The notes beneath the pieces were generated by a model. The model was not told where the DNA came from, did no database searches, and worked only from the letters and a program-made list of their open reading frames with translations. Positions 53,369 through 61,716 of a stretch of DNA of 64,000 nucleotides are shown piece by piece. Origin of the DNA: Slackia piriformis YIT 12062 (lineage in GTDB: Bacteria; Actinomycetota; Coriobacteriia; Coriobacteriales; Eggerthellaceae); contig NZ_JH815198.1 in the NCBI RefSeq assembly GCF_000296445.1, positions 1,303,114 to 1,367,113 on the forward strand, in the 5' to 3' direction. Position numbers and translations under genes: made by a program. The number at the start of each line of letters is the position of its first letter. Within the stretch, counting starts at the first letter, position 1.

Positions 53369-53397
53369 GGCCGCAGGCTCATGCCCACGGCCCCATC
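53369..53397 (-). terminator. Possible terminator after metG
   Basis: On the minus strand GGGGCCG pairs with CGGCCCC around a 15-base loop, about 50 nt past the metG stop, without a T-run. A TATATATCATT pocket just downstream could hold the tatD promoter. The evidence for termination is weak. Confidence 0.4.
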
Positions 53398-53444
53398 TCT
53401 AGACAACGTTCATGCGGAAAGCCCCGATGACAGCGTCTGTGCAA

Positions 53445-55022
53445 TTAGAGTTGAATGTCCTTCACGTCAAGACGCGGGAACAGCGGATCGCCCTTTTCCA
53501 CGTCGTTGCCTGCAGGCAGCTGGCCCCAGACGCTTGCCGCCTTGATGTCGTCGATTTCCTCGATGGCGCCAAGGCTCAGGCGACGGAACACTTCGGCCGA
53601 GGTATTCGGCATGAACGGCGCGAAGAACAGTGCCAGGATGCGGCACGCTTCCGCAGCGTTGTAGAGAACGAAGGCGAGCTCGCCCCGCGTTTCTTCGGAC
53701 TTGGCCAAATTCCACGGAGCGCTCTCTTCGACATAGAGGTTCACGCGGCTTGCCAGCTCTTGCACAGCGGCGGCGGCGTCGGTGAAGTTCACATCCGCCA
53801 TGCAGGCGTCGTATTTTTCATACAGAACATCGGCAATATCCTTGAGCGGATTGGGAGCGTCGGCAAACTCTGCCGGCACGGCGGGAACCTTGCCGTCGAA
53901 GTACTTGCCCACCATGTTGAACACACGGCTGCACAGATTGCCCCAGGTATTGGCCAGGTCTGCGTTGTAGACCTGCGTCATGCGCTCGATGGAGATATTG
54001 CCATCCGCGCCGAAGCGAACATCGGACATAAAGTAGTAGCGATAGGCATCCACGCCGAAAACTTCCACCAGATCGGCGGGTTTGATGCCGTTACCCTTGG
54101 ACTTGGACATCTTCTCGCCGCCCACGAGCAGGAAGCCATGACCAAAGACGGTGCCCGTAATGGGCAGGCCGGCGGCCATGAGCATAGCGGGCCAAATCAC
54201 GCAATGGAAACGCGTGATGTCTTTGCCCACGAAGTGGTACTGCATGGGCCAACGGCGCTCGAATTCCCCCTCGCGCTCGGGGTCAGCGTAGCCGATGCCC
54301 GTAAGGTATGCCAGCAGCGCGTCAGCCCACACGTAGCACACGTGACCTTCGTCGAAGGGCAGCGGGATGCCCCAGTCGAAGGTGGAACGGCTGATGGAAA
54401 GGTCCTGCAGGCCGCCCTTGACGAAGGTGACGATTTCATTTTTGCGGGTCTCGGGACGGATGAACTCGGGATGTTCCTCGTAGAATTTCAGCAGCGGCTC
54501 CTGGAATTCAGAAAGCTTGAAGAACCAGTTTTCCTCGCCAGAAGCGCGGCGCACCGGACGATGACAGTCGGGGCAGACGAATTCGCCCTCTTCGTTTTTC
54601 TCGAGGTCGTTTTCCGCGTAGTAGGTTTCCTCGTGAACGCAGTACCAGCCTTCATAGGCGCTCTTGTAGAGGTAGCCCTTCTCGTACAGATCGGTCCAGA
54701 ACTTCTGCACCGTGCGCGTCTGGCGCTCTTCGGTGGTGCGCACGAAGTCCGTGTAGGTGATATCGAGCATATCCCAGGCGTCTTTGAACGCGGGGACCAT
54801 GGAATCGCACCACTCCTGAGGCGTCATGCCGTTCTTTTCGCCCGTCTCGGCAACCTTCTGGCCGTGCTCGTCAAGACCGGTGACGAATGCAACGTCGCAG
54901 CCGTTCATGCGCTGATAGCGCGCCACGGTGTCGGCGGCGATGGTGGTGTATGCAGTGCCCAGGTGGGGCGCCGCATTTACATAGTAAATAGGCGTGGTGA
55001 AAGAATAGGTGGGCTTTGACAT
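53445..55022 (-). CDS. metG: Methionine--tRNA ligase
   Basis: Charges initiator and elongator tRNA-Met. The 525 residues start MSKPTYSFTTPIYYVNA and contain the HIGH-like AAPHLGTAYT near 20, the Cys/zinc insert EGEFVCPDCHRPVRRASG, EVFGVDAYRYYF and KMSKSKGNGI near 300 (KMSKS). The protein stops after the anticodon-binding domain; no EMAP-type C-terminal domain is fused, as in short MetG forms. ATG 55022 is chosen; the open frame extends upstream without a ribosome site. It lies 280 nt before tatD. Confidence 0.96.
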   Translation of the reverse strand: MSKPTYSFTTPIYYVNAAPHLGTAYTTIAADTVARYQRMNGCDVAFVTGLDEHGQKVAETGEKNGMTPQEWCDSMVPAFKDAWDMLDITYTDFVRTTEERQTRTVQKFWTDLYEKGYLYKSAYEGWYCVHEETYYAENDLEKNEEGEFVCPDCHRPVRRASGEENWFFKLSEFQEPLLKFYEEHPEFIRPETRKNEIVTFVKGGLQDLSISRSTFDWGIPLPFDEGHVCYVWADALLAYLTGIGYADPEREGEFERRWPMQYHFVGKDITRFHCVIWPAMLMAAGLPITGTVFGHGFLLVGGEKMSKSKGNGIKPADLVEVFGVDAYRYYFMSDVRFGADGNISIERMTQVYNADLANTWGNLCSRVFNMVGKYFDGKVPAVPAEFADAPNPLKDIADVLYEKYDACMADVNFTDAAAAVQELASRVNLYVEESAPWNLAKSEETRGELAFVLYNAAEACRILALFFAPFMPNTSAEVFRRLSLGAIEEIDDIKAASVWGQLPAGNDVEKGDPLFPRLDVKDIQL

Positions 55023-55572
55023 GCTCGTCCTCTCGTGCTCAGGCGACTGATGATGCCGCTTTTGCCGTACTGCATCGCAACGGGTCGTTGACTCGACACC
55101 GGCGAAGCCGGCTTGAGCGCAGATGCCAGCAGGCGGAAACGAAACGGTCCGCAACACCGCCGCAAGACCCGTAACAACAACGGATTTTCAAAACCTGCCC
55201 ATTGTAGCGCAGTCTTAGTGCAATAAGCAGGTGCGAGCAAGCATCTTGCGCCCTCTTTCCCGAACCGCGCAGGGAAGCAAATGCAGACGGTATCCGCAAC
55301 GCGATGCTCGATATGCGTCCGACGAAGCGCGAGGCACAATCGCTTTACGGCACGAAATCCCTCACACCAGGCCATATGCGAAAGCTACGCACATCGCATG
55401 CCATCGGAAGAATTGGGACTTTCCGACCTGTCCCCCTTTTCGTGCGATACAGGATTTCGTGCGATACGCCCCTTGGCAAAACGCGGCATCATGAAGGCGA
55501 AATCGAACGCGTCGCAAAATCGGCGCGTTCAAAGGCCCTCGGAGGGGCTTGCGTGAACAAGGAGGGAATCTC
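55023..55572. other. 550-nt divergent promoter region of metG and the flavoprotein gene
   Basis: No gene is supported. The metG promoter should lie in the left part. The right part contains two tandem copies of TTTCGTGCGATAC (55438-55450 and 55455-55467), about 105 nt upstream of the flavoprotein ATG. No T-box leader was recognised upstream of metG. Confidence 0.5.
55438..55467 (+). promoter_or_regulatory. Tandem 13-bp direct repeat upstream of the flavoprotein gene
   Basis: TTTCGTGCGATAC occurs exactly twice with a 17-nt period. Such exact direct repeats before a regulated gene suggest a binding site for two regulator units. The site belongs to the region of the plus-strand flavoprotein gene at 55573. 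The binding regulator is not known; the nearby LuxR protein is one candidate. Confidence 0.5.
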
Positions 55573-57132
55573 ATGAACACCACCGGCATGACCATGGGTC
55601 GTCGCGCATTCTGCGGCGGACTCGCCGTATTCGGTGCATCCGCCGCGCTCGCAGGATGCTCAGCACCCACCAAACAAAACGAGTCCGCCGGCGGCGAGAC
55701 CGCTGAAACCGACATCGTCGTCCTCGGCTCCGGCCTTGCCGGTTCCGCATGCGCTCTCGCTGCGGCGCAAGGCGGCGCGCGCGTGACCATCGTCGAGAAA
55801 TCACCGTCGCTCGGCATTTCGTTTCTTACCTCGAAAGGCAACGTGTCAATCTGCCAGACCGTCGAAAACGAAGAATTCTGGCAGTTCGTCCCTGAAATTC
55901 CCGACACCATGGACGATTTCGTCGCCCGCTATGACAAGGTGACCAAGACCGGCGCTCGTGATGTCGCCTACCCCGATTACAACCGCGTGCGCGCATTGAT
56001 GGGCGCGAGCTGCGAAACGATCAATTGGGTCGAGCAAATCGGCGTCGACTTCACGCAGTCTTTCACGAAAGAGCAGGTCGGAACCGACACGGTCAAACCC
56101 GACATGGCAGCCACAAACGAACCCGATAAAGCCCCTGGGCTCTTCGTGTTCGAATGCATGAAAAAGGCGCTCGAGGAAAACGGCGTCGAAATCCTGCTCG
56201 AACATGAAGCAACGACGCTCGTTTCCGAAGAAGGCTCCATCGTCGGCGTCGAAGTACTCGACGGATCCAAAACCAAGCAAATCCACGCCAAGGCGATCGT
56301 GCTGGCGACAGGCGGCTTCGGAGGAAGCGAGGAATACCTCGATGAGCTGGTCCCCAGCGTGAAATCGGTCGGATTCCAGTACCTCGGCAACGCCCTTAAC
56401 ACCGGCGACGGCATTTCCATGGCGAAGACCGTCGGTGCAGCGTGCTACGAAGACGGTTGGGTCATCCCGTTCAACGTCATGCCGTGCAAAAAGCTGACCG
56501 ACGCAAACCCCGATTTCAAGCGTCTGTGCGACATGCCCATGTCGGGAGCGCCCATCGAGGGTGGAGACGTCAAATCGAAGCTGCTCGTCGATGCCGCAGG
56601 CGAACGATTCATCAACGAAGCCTCCCCCGCAATCGCCCAAGTGACCGCGATGGCCGACCACGATGCCGCGCCGTATTACGTACTGTTCGACGCCTCGAAC
56701 GCCGATGTGGCCGCTATGCTCGACGAGGCTGCCGATGGCGAGTCGGTCGTGAAGGCCGATACGGTCGAAGCGCTCGCCGAAGCGGCCGGCACCCCCGCGC
56801 TCGTCGCAAGCTACGAAGCCTATCGCGACGCCGCAGCCGCAGGTGCAGACGAAGCGTTCGGCAAGCCCGCCGAAGCCTTCGCCTCCTATCAAGAATCCGG
56901 CCCTTACTATCTGGTCAGCTACGTTCCCTCCTACGTGGCGACCATGGGCGGCGTGAAAACCGATGCCGACTGCCGCGTCGTCGACGAGAGCGAAGCGCCC
57001 ATCGAAGGCTTGTACGCCATCGGTGAGATTGCGCACCGCTTCATGTACAACCGCAGCTTCGTGCGCCATTGCTCCAACTCGAGCGCATTAAGCATGGGCC
57101 GCATTCTCGGCACATCGCTGGCGGCCGAATAA
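55573..57132 (+). CDS. Secreted FAD-dependent fumarate-reductase-like flavoprotein
   Basis: Extracytoplasmic FAD reductase of the fumarate/urocanate-reductase flavoprotein family. The 519 residues begin with a twin-arginine signal (GRRAFCGGLAVFG, Arg10-Arg11) and lipobox LAGC at Cys29, suggesting a Tat-exported lipoprotein. The Rossmann motif DIVVLGSGLAGSACALAAA lies near 47, VDAAGERFINEAS near 345, and the closing FAD-binding NSSALSMGRILGTSLA. The haem domain of soluble Shewanella-type enzymes is missing, so electrons must come from another protein such as the multihaem cytochrome at 44705. The acceptor is unknown. ATG follows AAGGAGGG. Paired tail-to-tail with a membrane LuxR gene. Confidence 0.88.
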   Translation: MNTTGMTMGRRAFCGGLAVFGASAALAGCSAPTKQNESAGGETAETDIVVLGSGLAGSACALAAAQGGARVTIVEKSPSLGISFLTSKGNVSICQTVENEEFWQFVPEIPDTMDDFVARYDKVTKTGARDVAYPDYNRVRALMGASCETINWVEQIGVDFTQSFTKEQVGTDTVKPDMAATNEPDKAPGLFVFECMKKALEENGVEILLEHEATTLVSEEGSIVGVEVLDGSKTKQIHAKAIVLATGGFGGSEEYLDELVPSVKSVGFQYLGNALNTGDGISMAKTVGAACYEDGWVIPFNVMPCKKLTDANPDFKRLCDMPMSGAPIEGGDVKSKLLVDAAGERFINEASPAIAQVTAMADHDAAPYYVLFDASNADVAAMLDEAADGESVVKADTVEALAEAAGTPALVASYEAYRDAAAAGADEAFGKPAEAFASYQESGPYYLVSYVPSYVATMGGVKTDADCRVVDESEAPIEGLYAIGEIAHRFMYNRSFVRHCSNSSALSMGRILGTSLAAE

Positions 57133-57225
57133 GCCTGATGCGGGCCTTGGTAAAACGTCTCGAAACCGAAGCGATGCAACGCCTGCAACGAACCCCGAGG
57201 CGCTCGGCCCGCGTCCCCTCCTACA

Positions 57226-57253
57226 AGCCGCCTGATTGCAGGCGGCTTTTTTA
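57226..57253 (+). terminator. Terminator after the flavoprotein gene
   Basis: AAGCCGCCT pairs with AGGCGGCTT (9 bp) around GATTGC, followed by TTTT on the plus strand. It lies about 95 nt past the flavoprotein stop and before the convergent LuxR gene. Confidence 0.85.
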
Positions 57254-57335
57254 CGCAACGATTCATCCCCCATGCGTCTCTTCATGCACCGTCGCCTCGC
57301 GCATCCACGAACAAAGGAAGCGCCGCGGGGACAGG

Positions 57336-58970
57336 CTAGCGCCCCCTATGCAGCAGGTCGGACTCGACCCGCTCGATCGCATCGAGAAACTCCTGGCGCG
57401 AGTGAACGCCCGCTTTCGCGTAGGCGCGCCTGATATGAGTCTTCACCGTATGCTCGGACAGCATGCACCATTCGGCGATGTAGCGAGCGCTTCTTCCCGC
57501 CGCATATTCCCGCATAACCTGGGTTTCGCGTTGAGAGAAAGCGAACCGACGCGCAGCCTCATCGAACGCAGTCGCATTCTTCTCGAACGCAGACTCGGGA
57601 ATCCTCTTTAATTCGGCATCCATCGATTCGAAACCCATATCCCGTCCGCACGAACCGGCGGGCAAATCATGCGACGAACAGCTACCGAGTGCCTGGCGCG
57701 ACGATCCGCATGCCACAAGTGGCTCCTGCACGCCATTCGAAACCGCGCATTCCATGCGGGCTTCCTTCGCGGTGGAAAGAATTTGCCCGACACCGGCTGA
57801 ACCGCATTCGGCAAGCCGTTCTTCCTGGCGGTAGCGCGACGACGCCTTCAAATAGGCGAAACTGATCAGCGACGATGCAGCCACCAGAGCCCATAACGCC
57901 ACGACATCAACCAATCCGTCAATGGCGATGCCGAAATCGCGCAGCACAACGAACGCACCACGACCAGCCGCAACCGAAAGGCGCGCGACGCCTAAAGCGG
58001 CTCCAAGCAGCAAGAATGGAGGCAGCATGCGTTCCCTTGCCTCGCTCACCAGCATAAGCCAGAGCAACACGTAAAACGAAATGAGCGTCACCGTCATGAG
58101 GCTCCCTGCGACCGACGGATCAAAAATCCCCGTCGAACGTACCAGCACAGCCGACGCTATGAAAACGGATGCAATCGGAAACGCATAATCAAGATCGGCC
58201 TTATCGACCCGAAAGACGATCAATGCAATCGTCATCGCAACCGCCACCACCAAGGCGATACCCGCCGTGGTGTCAGTTTGCGAATACCCCATTGCGCGCA
58301 TGCTCAAATCCGATTGAATCACAAACCCGCATACAAGAGAAAAAACGCATGCACCAGCCACAGCGCGTCGCGTACGCGAAAACGCTTCCGAAAGCGATGT
58401 GCGCGGAATAAGCGTTTCCCGCATAGAAAGCGCGACGAATTCGTTCGATGCCAGGCAGATACGCAGCAAGACGATCGAAACGAAAAGCATTGCCACAAGA
58501 AACGCCTTGTCGTATGGAACAAGCATGGAAGACAAGGGCTGGACGCACACATTGATAACGTAGCCAACAGCGATCATCGGCAGCGCGTAGCGCGATCGGT
58601 AGCTGACGAAAACAGTCATCCAGCACAAAATGTTAAGGGACCACCCCAATCCCGCAAACGTTTGCATCAATGCGAGCATCGCCATGTCGTCCGGAGCGAA
58701 CGCCGCCATGAACACGTATGCAGCGCTCGAAACTGCGCCCGCGAGAAAAAGAGATCGCCACCCTTCGATTTTGCCCGCGTACGAAAGCGCGGCGACCGCG
58801 AGAAAAACCGCCCCGTCCACCGCAAGGCCCCACAACGCCAGCGGACTTGCGCTATAAGGGCCGGAATTCACGTCGACAAGACGAGCGCCCTGCAGCAAGC
58901 CGAACCCGATTGTTGCCGCAGTCATCAAAATGAGCATGCGTCCGTTCGGTCTTTCCAGACGTTCAGCCAC
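57336..58970 (-). CDS. Membrane-bound LuxR family transcriptional regulator
   Basis: The 544 residues consist of about twelve transmembrane helices (residues about 12-370) joined to a charged linker and a C-terminal LuxR winged DNA-binding domain (about 478-535: FSQRETQVMREYAAGRSARY, then ILSEHTVKTHIRRAYAKAG written CMLSEHTVKTHIRRAYAKAG). This architecture, common in Eggerthellaceae and often beside secreted reductases, suggests that it senses a small molecule at the membrane and controls the neighbouring flavoprotein. GTG 58970 follows AGGAGGTCGAC. It is convergent with the flavoprotein gene rather than upstream. Confidence 0.85.
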   Translation of the reverse strand: MAERLERPNGRMLILMTAATIGFGLLQGARLVDVNSGPYSASPLALWGLAVDGAVFLAVAALSYAGKIEGWRSLFLAGAVSSAAYVFMAAFAPDDMAMLALMQTFAGLGWSLNILCWMTVFVSYRSRYALPMIAVGYVINVCVQPLSSMLVPYDKAFLVAMLFVSIVLLRICLASNEFVALSMRETLIPRTSLSEAFSRTRRAVAGACVFSLVCGFVIQSDLSMRAMGYSQTDTTAGIALVVAVAMTIALIVFRVDKADLDYAFPIASVFIASAVLVRSTGIFDPSVAGSLMTVTLISFYVLLWLMLVSEARERMLPPFLLLGAALGVARLSVAAGRGAFVVLRDFGIAIDGLVDVVALWALVAASSLISFAYLKASSRYRQEERLAECGSAGVGQILSTAKEARMECAVSNGVQEPLVACGSSRQALGSCSSHDLPAGSCGRDMGFESMDAELKRIPESAFEKNATAFDEAARRFAFSQRETQVMREYAAGRSARYIAEWCMLSEHTVKTHIRRAYAKAGVHSRQEFLDAIERVESDLLHRGR

Positions 58971-59267
58971 GTCGACCTCCTATAAAGCCGCCATGCGGCC
59001 ACAGCAAACGAAATCTTGCAAAAAGCAGCTCGAATGAGCCCCGATCAAAAGCGTCCTCGCCGTAACCACGATATTGTCGACGAGACGCAATCGGAAGAGC
59101 CGCGCTGTGTTCGGCGAACCGGCCCAACCGTTCAAGGTGAATCCAAAGATCCGCCGACCGACTAAAATCGACGCGATTGCGAAGCCTTCCCTGCAGACCT
59201 CAGCACACTCTACCAAAACAACGCGCTACTTCAACGCCCGACGCCCGTGCAGCTTCTAATCGTGGCT
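58971..59267. other. 297-nt intergenic region upstream of the LuxR gene
   Basis: No gene is supported. It contains the LuxR-gene promoter on the right and the tail of the metallopeptidase transcript on the left. Nothing structured beyond short AT-rich patches was seen. Confidence 0.45.
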
Positions 59268-59843
59268 TCAACGCCTGATTCCCCCGCGCAGTTTCGCCTC
59301 GCGCTCCCGCCAATCAGGCAAAAACGTGTCCATGAGCGCCTTGAATCGCGGACCGTGGCTCGCCTCGAGCAAATGGCAGAGCTCGTGAACCACCACGTAT
59401 TCCAAGCACTCCGGCGGATGAGCGGCCAACTGCACGTTTATGCAAATGCGACCCGTTTTCACATTGCAGCTGCCCCAACGGCTCACCATGCTGCGATACG
59501 CAAGCTTGCCTGGCTTCACGCCCATAATAGGAGCCCAGCGTTCCACGAGCACGGGCGTAAACGCCGCCACCACAGCCCGCCATTCGGCGATTTCCTCGGG
59601 AGTGGGCGCGCCGGGGTTCAGCCTTTCACGCTCAGCCAGCTGAAGTCGCTGCTGCTCTATCCAGCCGATATGGGCCGAAACGAAGCGTTTGATTTCGGCA
59701 TCGCCCATCCGCCAAGGAGCGGAAACTTCGATGCGTCCATCGGGCGCCTTGGCCCGTATGTACATACGCCGCTGATTGCGGCGACGCGTTACACGGATGT
59801 GCTCTCCAGCAACTTCAAGCACCGCCTGAGTTGAATGAGACAT
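59268..59843 (-). CDS. YgjP-like M48 family metallopeptidase (DUF45)
   Basis: The 191-residue protein has the DUF45/YgjP fold: a basic strand-rich N-terminus (HIRVTRRRNQRRMYIRAK), a helical middle and the zinc site VVHELCHLLEASHGPRF near 150 (HExxH plus downstream His), preceded by SMVSRWGSCNVKTGRICINV. Family members are predicted metal-dependent hydrolases with unknown natural substrates. ATG 59843 follows GAGCTGA, a weak site. Isolated between the LuxR gene and a 578-nt gap. Confidence 0.85.
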   Translation of the reverse strand: MSHSTQAVLEVAGEHIRVTRRRNQRRMYIRAKAPDGRIEVSAPWRMGDAEIKRFVSAHIGWIEQQRLQLAERERLNPGAPTPEEIAEWRAVVAAFTPVLVERWAPIMGVKPGKLAYRSMVSRWGSCNVKTGRICINVQLAAHPPECLEYVVVHELCHLLEASHGPRFKALMDTFLPDWREREAKLRGGIRR

Positions 59844-60421
59844 TCAGCTCGCCCCCCACTTTATGCAGCGCCGCACGCAGCGCTTTATCTGCGAACTTTT
59901 TTCGATTATGAACTCAAAAAGGCACCGACACCCCGAAAAACGGCACTTAGCACGGGAGCTGCACACGTCGGCACCGACCAAGTCATTTCAGAGCCCTTCT
60001 TGAGGCCCTAACCCTTTTTGGGTGCGAAATTGGATATTTTTTTCGATTTCCTGTCACCAAGAATCCAATTTCGTAATCCAGAACGGAAAACAGTTTCCTT
60101 CATTTTGCAACGCGCTTCTGTGACCTGGTCTTATGATTCCATGAGCTGCTTAAGCAATCGAAAATCGAGCGCTAGTATGGATAATTCGCTGATACCACGC
60201 CCTGAGAAAGGCTATGTTACCGTCATTTTGATCGGAAATCGAAAAAAGTTGGCATATTCAATCCGATTTTGGGTCGCGGCTATCGCCTATGGCTTTAGCC
60301 AGCGCAACCAAGCGCGCTCAAACCTCATTCAAGACTCGACCAAATGCTCCAACGCCTGCACTTCGGAATCAAACGCCCTCTCTAAAGCCAATCTGGCAAT
60401 CCCTCAGTCGCGAGACACGCC
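59844..60421. other. 578-nt gap upstream of the metallopeptidase gene
   Basis: AT-richer than surroundings (59990-60260). GGCACCGAC occurs twice (about 59920 and 59970). A plus-strand frame at 60018-60425 codes for 135 residues without recognisable features. TGACCTGGTCTT at 60121 and TAGTATGGAT at 60173 are faint matches to parts of the paired-hairpin element. No gene is claimed. Confidence 0.45.
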
Positions 60422-61456
60422 CTAGCGCCTGGATGCTATTCCTGCGGATGCAAAAAGCTCTTTCCTGAATTCTCGCTGCTTAAGCCGATAGTCGTAAGAA
60501 AAAACACGAGGCCGAATACCCAGCCTTTTCGCAAGCAGCAAAGCAGTCCTATCCATTTCAACGCTGTTTGCAATCTGATTTCCCGTCACCGAAACAACCG
60601 TTATCCCCTTTTGGGCAAGCGCGGTTCTCCGCGCAGAATCAGCCGCAATTCTGTCAGGGCCAGTGTGGAACATATTGCTATCGTACTCAACGCAAAGCTT
60701 TGCTTGAGGCCAATAAAGATCGCAAACATAGTACGTCTTCGCTGAAAGCCACTTCGCGCTTCCAGACATGTCAATGCGATAATTCATACAAGGTTTGGGC
60801 AAGCCGTATCCTCCAAGAGAACGCGGAGCATGCAGAAGAATCGCAAGCACGGCCTCCATCGGGGAAGCGCAGTTTTCCGGAATATAGCGCAAGGCTCGAC
60901 GGGCATTTTTGACGCCATGCTCCCCCGAAACCCTATCAACATACGACTGAATCTTCTTCAGGGATGTTAAAGGCTCGCTATGCACGAAGCCACACCCGCA
61001 ACCTTCGATGTCGCCGTCTAATGAATCGCGCTCAACCGCATACGAACCCGTTATTTCAGCGCCTACGACCAGAAGCTCAACAATCGAAGCTTTGCATGCA
61101 TGCTGCACAAACGCAAGCTCAGGAACAACAACGAGCCATTCTTCCGATATCTTGCAAAAAGATTTTTTCGGATACGAATTGGAATGAGCGTGGGCAATCA
61201 CGCTCTCTGAGCGAAGCCTGTAGCTCTCAGAAGGCACAAGAATATGCACGGGACGCGAGAGGCCTCCCGACAAGTCTTGAAGCGCCTCTTCCAAAACACC
61301 GATGGCCACCTTACCCGTACGGGCACCTTTTTCGAACGGAGGCGCGAGCGCGCTCATTTTCCGCGAAGCCACACAAGCCAAAAGACGCGTTCGATTCGAA
61401 GAATCCAGCGAACGCCAAAACTCTAGTGCTGATATGTGGCATATGCAGAAAGCCAT
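60422..61456 (-). CDS. DUF559/Vsr-like endonuclease-domain protein
   Basis: The 344-residue protein has an N-terminal half without clear homology (MAFCICHISALEFWRSL start, LSRPVHILVPSESYR near 68) and a C-terminal PD-(D/E)XK-type domain: Glu201 in SPMEAVLAILL, Asp246 in YYVCDLYWPQAKLCVEYD, Glu257 and Asp259, then ADSARRTALAQKGITVVSV. The DUF559 family occurs as the tail of AbiEi-like antitoxin proteins in actinobacteria, so an abortive-infection or orphan nuclease role is possible. A decayed paralogue lies at 8485-9599. ATG 61456 matches the paralogue's start; the longer frame upstream lacks a ribosome site and similarity. Confidence 0.75.
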   Translation of the reverse strand: MAFCICHISALEFWRSLDSSNRTRLLACVASRKMSALAPPFEKGARTGKVAIGVLEEALQDLSGGLSRPVHILVPSESYRLRSESVIAHAHSNSYPKKSFCKISEEWLVVVPELAFVQHACKASIVELLVVGAEITGSYAVERDSLDGDIEGCGCGFVHSEPLTSLKKIQSYVDRVSGEHGVKNARRALRYIPENCASPMEAVLAILLHAPRSLGGYGLPKPCMNYRIDMSGSAKWLSAKTYYVCDLYWPQAKLCVEYDSNMFHTGPDRIAADSARRTALAQKGITVVSVTGNQIANSVEMDRTALLLAKRLGIRPRVFSYDYRLKQREFRKELFASAGIASRR

Positions 61457-61716
61457 GCCAGAAAGATACCTGGCATGGCTTTCCGAAATTGGATCTGAAC
61501 CCCTAGGTTGTTTTGGAAGTATCCGCGCTTCCTCTGTCAAAGCTATCTCGAGTTTCCTACCGAGTGCTAGACAAAAACAAGCTCAACTCTCACACGAACG
61601 CATTAAACATCGCGAAAACGAGCGGCCTCGAACAGGAAGCGCTCCTTACTCCTCAGTATCTTCCGTGTAAGAAAACACCCAGTTCATCGTCCAGCTCGAG
61701 CGCATCGGGGTCGATC
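61457..61716. other. Intergenic region with a relic alcohol-dehydrogenase 3' end
   Basis: Contains a 27-nt copy (61645-61671) of the alcohol-dehydrogenase stop region (61716-61742), with 22 identities. Frame preserved as YTEDTEE plus stop. The rest shows no gene. Confidence 0.55.

Noticed and set aside
55023-55300. T-box or other riboswitch in front of metG
   Set aside because: No T-box TGGNACCGCG-type sequence or specifier-loop pattern was found.
60018-60425. Plus-strand open frame of 135 residues upstream of the metallopeptidase
   Set aside because: No ribosome site, no domain pattern, atypical codon use; falls in an AT-rich gap.
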